A stretch of 64,000 bases of DNA. Origin: a virus. The translations under genes and the position numbers were made by a program. The notes beneath the pieces were generated by a model. It searched no databases. It was given only the letters and a program-made list of their open reading frames with translations, and was not told where the DNA came from. The stretch lies in the IMG/VR virus record IMGVR_UViG_3300009448_000011, positions 1 to 64,000 of that record. One strand, given 5' to 3'. Every line of letters starts with the position of its first letter. The stretch's first letter is position 1. Shown piece after piece: positions 61,460 through 64,000 of this stretch.

Positions 61460-61587
61460 TATTTTTTTTATAGTAAATAGTGAATATTAAATAAATTACA
61501 TATTTTCAATTAAAGCAGCAAAATGTCCTCCTTCGGACTAGTATTCCAGTTAAAGGAGGGTAAGGAAGTAATGTTAACAATTTTTTT

Positions 61588-62190
61588 TCATTTAGCGGCC
61601 CAACTAGTACCCAATTTACATTCTGCTTTAGAAGGAAAATCAGGCACTAATTTATGTAATAATTCATCCATTGCTTTTTTCATTCCTAATTCTTGTGCAG
61701 CAGCATATTCATAAGAAATATCTTGAAATTTATATTCAGGAATATAAACTTCCCCATCTTTTCTTACATTTACTACTTCACCTTGTCCAGGGATATAAGT
61801 AATACATTCATCATGAACTAAGCCTACGATATAGCCTGGAGAAGAATGTTGTTTATACTTAGTATTAAGCTGAGTAAAAAACTGATCGATATAATGTGCG
61901 GCGCGTTTTGTCATAATACTAGAAAGGCCTTGTATAATGGTATTACAACCTTTACGCATAGTAGCGCCATCATTTTCTATTCCGTGAGCATTACCTTCGC
62001 CAACGAAATAGCGTCTATTTGTTATAGGACATTGTACCCATTTTTGATATCTAGCCAAAGAACTAGTATTATCAATATAGACTTGCAATTCTGGAAATAA
62101 ATTAAAATAGTTTTTAAGAAGTTGTTCAGCAACCTTAATATCTATTTGAAGAGCGGTAGAAATTCTATTAGCACTTCCACCATAAATTAC
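61588..62190 (-). CDS. DNA polymerase family A, C-terminal exon
   Basis: This exon encodes the last 200 residues of a family A DNA polymerase. It begins at VIYGGSANRIS, the second half of motif B (O helix), has LLKNYFNLFPELQVYIDNTS and AMDELLHKLVPDFPSK segments typical of the family, and includes motif C YIVGLVHDECI. It is in frame with the exon ending at 63475. Joining them gives RRDRGKVCGFT|VIYGG, matching the T7 spacing of eight residues between the motif B Lys and Tyr. Without splicing the polymerase would be split inside its nucleotide-binding helix. A 7-bp CCTCCTT/AAGGAGG hairpin lies in the 128-bp gap downstream. Confidence 0.9.
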   Translation of the reverse strand, partial: VIYGGSANRISTALQIDIKVAEQLLKNYFNLFPELQVYIDNTSSLARYQKWVQCPITNRRYFVGEGNAHGIENDGATMRKGCNTIIQGLSSIMTKRAAHYIDQFFTQLNTKYKQHSSPGYIVGLVHDECITYIPGQGEVVNVRKDGEVYIPEYKFQDISYEYAAAQELGMKKAMDELLHKLVPDFPSKAECKLGTSWAAK

Positions 62191-62243
62191 CTTAAACCCT
62201 AAATTTTCATCTAGGTTTGGACTATACCTTTTAATGTAATTAT

Positions 62244-62273
62244 TTGACATACATTAAAACACCGTGTTATAAT
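62244..62273 (+). promoter_or_regulatory. Consensus sigma-70 promoter of cassette B
   Basis: TTGACA (62244-62249), an 18-nt spacer and TATAAT (62268-62273) are both perfect hexamers. An AACACCGTGTT palindrome in the spacer could be an operator. It reads antisense to the intron and polymerase. Confidence 0.85.
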
Positions 62274-62300
62274 TAGTATAACAAAGAAACATTTTAGATA

Positions 62301-62879
62301 ATGGACATACAAACAGCGGCGAATTTACAAGAATTAATAGAACAAGATCCTTTAATAGAATTAATCGAAATATGGGATAAAGTTTTATACATAAGAAAAG
62401 TAAAAGGCCGAGGAAGGTTTCATACTAAAAAAAATATTACTTTGTTAAAAAGTGGAATATACATCAATACAAAATATATACTCCAAGAATACAAAAGACT
62501 TCAAAAAAAATATCACCCTGATTTAAACAAAGGAAAAAAAAATTATGTTGAAATTTCAAAAAGCATTAATCAATGGAAAGACTTATTATTTGAATGTGAC
62601 GAAAGAGAACTCAATAGAACAGTATATCAGTTACTTATTACAACATGTGGACCGCTCACATCCATTTTCAGCATTGGAAAATCAGCAGACTTTATTTGGG
62701 GGCAAGAGGCCGGATTTCTCCACATCCCTAGATTTAATTCTGAACAGGAATTCAAGGAATGGAAAATTCCCTTTAGGAATTGGGCGGAAAAACTCGATGA
62801 TTGCCGATTGCCTAGAAGTAAAAGGAAGTTCTCAGATGTTGAGCACTACGGAGTTAATGAAAGAGATCTTCCTTTTTGA
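62301..62879 (+). CDS. Cassette B ORF1, J-domain-like protein (192 aa)
   Basis: This homolog of cassette A ORF1 starts MDIQTAANLQELIEQDPLIE and shares LIEIWDKVLYIRK, the J-like block YKRLQKKYHPDLNKGKKNYV, CGPLTSIFSIGK, NSEQEFKEWK and the terminal ERDLPF. It is 28 nt downstream of a consensus promoter. The last 335 nt are also ORF2 in another frame. It lies inside the group I intron but antisense to it, so it is not translated from the polymerase mRNA. The role is unknown. Intron-borne ORFs are usually homing nucleases, but I see no LAGLIDADG, GIY-YIG or HNH motif here. Confidence 0.7.
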   Translation: MDIQTAANLQELIEQDPLIELIEIWDKVLYIRKVKGRGRFHTKKNITLLKSGIYINTKYILQEYKRLQKKYHPDLNKGKKNYVEISKSINQWKDLLFECDERELNRTVYQLLITTCGPLTSIFSIGKSADFIWGQEAGFLHIPRFNSEQEFKEWKIPFRNWAEKLDDCRLPRSKRKFSDVEHYGVNERDLPF

Positions 62880-63276
62880 TGCAGCAGAAACTATTGTTCC
62901 TACTTATGATGTTTCTATGTCTGATTTTCAATCTCAATATTTTCCATTGGGGAAAGAAAGCAAGAATTATTTCAGAAGTTATGTGCAGGAAGCACTTAAT
63001 AGAGGCATCAAAGTGAAATCATTTACTTTTTGGTTTGCGGGCCCTCTAGTGTCTATTGAAGCCATCAAATTTTCTATTTATTGGAATCGCGTGATCAAAC
63101 AAATAGGTGGAATTCAAGTAGAAATCAAAGTTTTGTCTTTGGAACAATTAATTAATTACATCATTTCCAATATTCCAACAAAAAAATGGTATGTATTAAA
63201 TCAACATCCTTCTGTTTGTATGAGTAGAGCGCAGGTTGAAGCTCTAATAGAAGCTCAACTAGCCATTTTAGTATAA
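62545..63276 (+). CDS. Cassette B ORF2, dual-frame overlapping protein (243 aa)
   Basis: This homolog of cassette A ORF2 starts MLKFQKALINGKTYYLNVTK and overlaps ORF1 by 335 nt in a different frame. Conserved blocks include VDRSHPFSALE, STSLDLILNRN, MKEIFLF, GKESKNYFRSY, GIKVKSFTF, GPLVSIEAIKF and LEQLI. The ORF1 stop and the MKEIFLF codons share an AAAGAGATCTTCC sequence identical in both cassettes, possibly a reinitiation site for a 139-residue short form (ATG at 62857). No family is recognised. A hairpin terminator follows 27 nt after the stop. Confidence 0.65.
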   Translation: MLKFQKALINGKTYYLNVTKENSIEQYISYLLQHVDRSHPFSALENQQTLFGGKRPDFSTSLDLILNRNSRNGKFPLGIGRKNSMIADCLEVKGSSQMLSTTELMKEIFLFDAAETIVPTYDVSMSDFQSQYFPLGKESKNYFRSYVQEALNRGIKVKSFTFWFAGPLVSIEAIKFSIYWNRVIKQIGGIQVEIKVLSLEQLINYIISNIPTKKWYVLNQHPSVCMSRAQVEALIEAQLAILV

Positions 63277-63303
63277 TCTTTTAATATCTAATTATCTTTA
63301 AGT

Positions 63304-63340
63304 CGCCTTGTACATTAATGTATTTAGGCGTTTTTTATTA
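63304..63340 (+). terminator. Terminator of cassette B, also intron P8-like hairpin
   Basis: CGCCT (63304-63308) and AGGCG (63326-63330) enclose a TACAT/ATGTA inner stem and are followed by TTTTTTATT on the + strand. It would stop cassette B transcription. On the - strand the same hairpin follows the R element and may serve as the base of P8. Confidence 0.7.
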
Positions 63341-63474
63341 TGTATTCTTAAAAGTCTCTGAACCATTTTATAAACTTTCATTTATAGCTGGCTGCTGATT
63401 GACATATAGTATTTTTTAAACTACTTAGTGTTCCAGCAATTGAGTGTTTTTTACTTCACCATAATTTACAATTT

Positions 63475-63738
63475 AGTGAAGCCGCAGACTTTACCACGGT
63501 CTCTTCTTGTCCATCCATTCATATCTTTTTTAGCTTCTTTAATAACATTCCATTTAGGAACAGTAGCTAATTCAGGGTACATTCCAATAGCCGAAACTAC
63601 ATGAAGATCCCCGTCAGGATTAGGATATGTTTCTTTTGTATGTGGATTAATAAGAAAGGGATTATGCACTTCGGCATCGAAAAACGCATTAATCATTCTC
63701 TCTATTTTTGCTATACAAGCAATAGCTCTTACTTCTTG
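63475..63738 (-). CDS. DNA polymerase family A, internal exon (motif A to B)
   Basis: These 88 codons begin QEVRAIACIAKIERMINAFF, the second half of motif A (D-x-S-x-Q-E-V-R). They include PDGDLHVVSAI, equivalent to the 'DIHxxTA' block, and end TRRDRGKVCGFT, the first half of motif B with its catalytic Arg and Lys. The catalytic Asp of motif A is missing, because upstream codons run into a TAG at 63754-63752. The exon is therefore flanked by introns on both sides. An intronic G at 63739 and the in-frame 264-nt length support the boundary. Confidence 0.8.
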
Positions 63739-64000
63739 CAATATAGTTTTATTCTATACTGGCACTACTCTTCACCATCTCTATTAAGTACAGGTGTTTT
63801 ACGTCAGTGCTCTACTCTTGCCCAATTAATATAATAGAATAATAGTTCTAATTAATTTGCTAGATCGGGATTAGTTTACTATCACTTTCCCCGAATTGGT
63901 AAAATATTTTTTATACTATTTCTAATATAAACGACCCTTTTTTATTGTATTTATTTGTTTGACATTCAGCCATATAAGAGATACAATAAAAAAAAGACAA
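63739..64000 (-). other. 3' part of second group I intron in DNA polymerase
   Basis: The sequence upstream of the internal exon is non-coding and has group I features on the - strand. A td-like P4-P5 block (CGGGGAA ... AATCCCG, 63893-63865) is followed by GCACT (63810-63806) pairing with AGTGC (63766-63762) as P7, then a TATAG/CTATA P9 hairpin and a terminal G at 63739. The 5' part and exon 1 lie beyond the window. Insertion is at motif A. Confidence 0.6.
63959..63987 (+). promoter_or_regulatory. Sigma-70-like promoter at window edge
   Basis: TTGACA (63959-63964), a 17-nt spacer and TACAAT (63982-63987) read rightwards out of the window. As in cassette B, it lies near the 3' side of a polymerase intron and points antisense, so it may drive a third cassette copy. 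Confidence 0.55.

Larger units (their letters stand above)
62191..63474 (-). other. Group I intron in DNA polymerase motif B
   Basis: The 1284-nt intron is defined by core elements on the - strand. Exon end CTTCACT (63481-63475) pairs with guide GGTGAAG (63460-63454), ending in the conserved U:G pair. The adjacent intron bases TAAATTAT pair with the 3' exon GTAATTTA (P10). AATTGCTGGAAC and AATCAGCAGCC form P4-P6, GGTTCAGAGACT (63364-63353) is the R element, and AAGGTATAGTCC (62230-62219) is the S element giving P7. A CCTA/TAGG P9 hairpin precedes the terminal G at 62191. Cassette B, on the opposite strand, fills the P8 region between R and S. Confidence 0.9.

Noticed and set aside
61523-61714. 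63-residue + strand ORF with a good AAAGGAGG site nearby
   Set aside because: Most of it is antisense to the polymerase exon; the AAGGAGG is one arm of a CCTCCTT/AAGGAGG hairpin.
1-64000. CRISPR arrays and tRNA genes
   Set aside because: No regularly spaced identical repeats and no tRNA-like cloverleaf with a T-loop GTTCRANYC signature were seen on reading both strands.

Overview
This window looks like part of the genome of a large, AT-rich, tailed cyanobacterial phage. The evidence is a tail-fibre/baseplate block, a terminase large subunit, a 3564-residue virion protein and a nearly complete DNA replication and nucleotide-metabolism block. A CpeS-like phycobiliprotein lyase gene and a cyanobacterial-style TnpB element point to a phycobilisome-bearing host. 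No portal, capsid, tRNA or CRISPR genes were seen.

Layout. Positions 1-36358 are on the + strand: a repeat-built tail fibre (cut by the window edge), a paralogous pair of 319/330-aa tail proteins, a second fibre, a baseplate-like protein, two giant DUF4815-type proteins, several unassigned structural genes, the terminase (19655-24673) and the giant tape-measure-like protein with an embedded staphylococcal-nuclease domain (25664-36358). From 36355 on, nearly all phage genes are on the - strand: an HTH protein, a sigma-region-4-like protein, a RecB-like nuclease, a RuvC-like resolvase, a DnaG-type primase, a PIF1-like helicase, a C39-like peptidase (candidate endolysin) with small neighbours, a PD-(D/E)XK protein, a dNMP kinase, a polymerase-palm-like protein, a nucleoside deoxyribosyltransferase, a CpeS-like lyase, a UvsW-like helicase, an SSB-like protein, clamp-loader genes, a UDG-family protein, an HNH nuclease, a sliding clamp, and a family A DNA polymerase in pieces.

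Mobile and self-splicing elements are unusually dense. The terminase carries three inteins, two of them directly abutting in the Walker A loop. The PIF1-like helicase carries a related class 3 intein in its own Walker A loop. The DNA polymerase gene is interrupted at its motif B by a 1284-nt group I intron whose P1, P10, P7 and splice sites can be read, and apparently a second time at motif A by an intron that runs off the window. An IS608-like TnpB element (59443-60993) has inserted exactly into one arm of a terminator hairpin.

The most novel-looking item is a + strand cassette present twice (57781-58936 and 62244-63340). Each copy has a near-consensus sigma-70 promoter, two long ORFs that overlap by about 340 nt in different frames with both frames conserved between copies, and a terminator. 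One copy sits inside the polymerase intron, antisense to it. A third promoter of the same kind at the right edge hints at another copy. Other points of interest are a structured, terminator-bounded candidate ncRNA (about 56235-56539) and a probable A9 slippage site that would add an acidic tail to the gene at 58910-59383.
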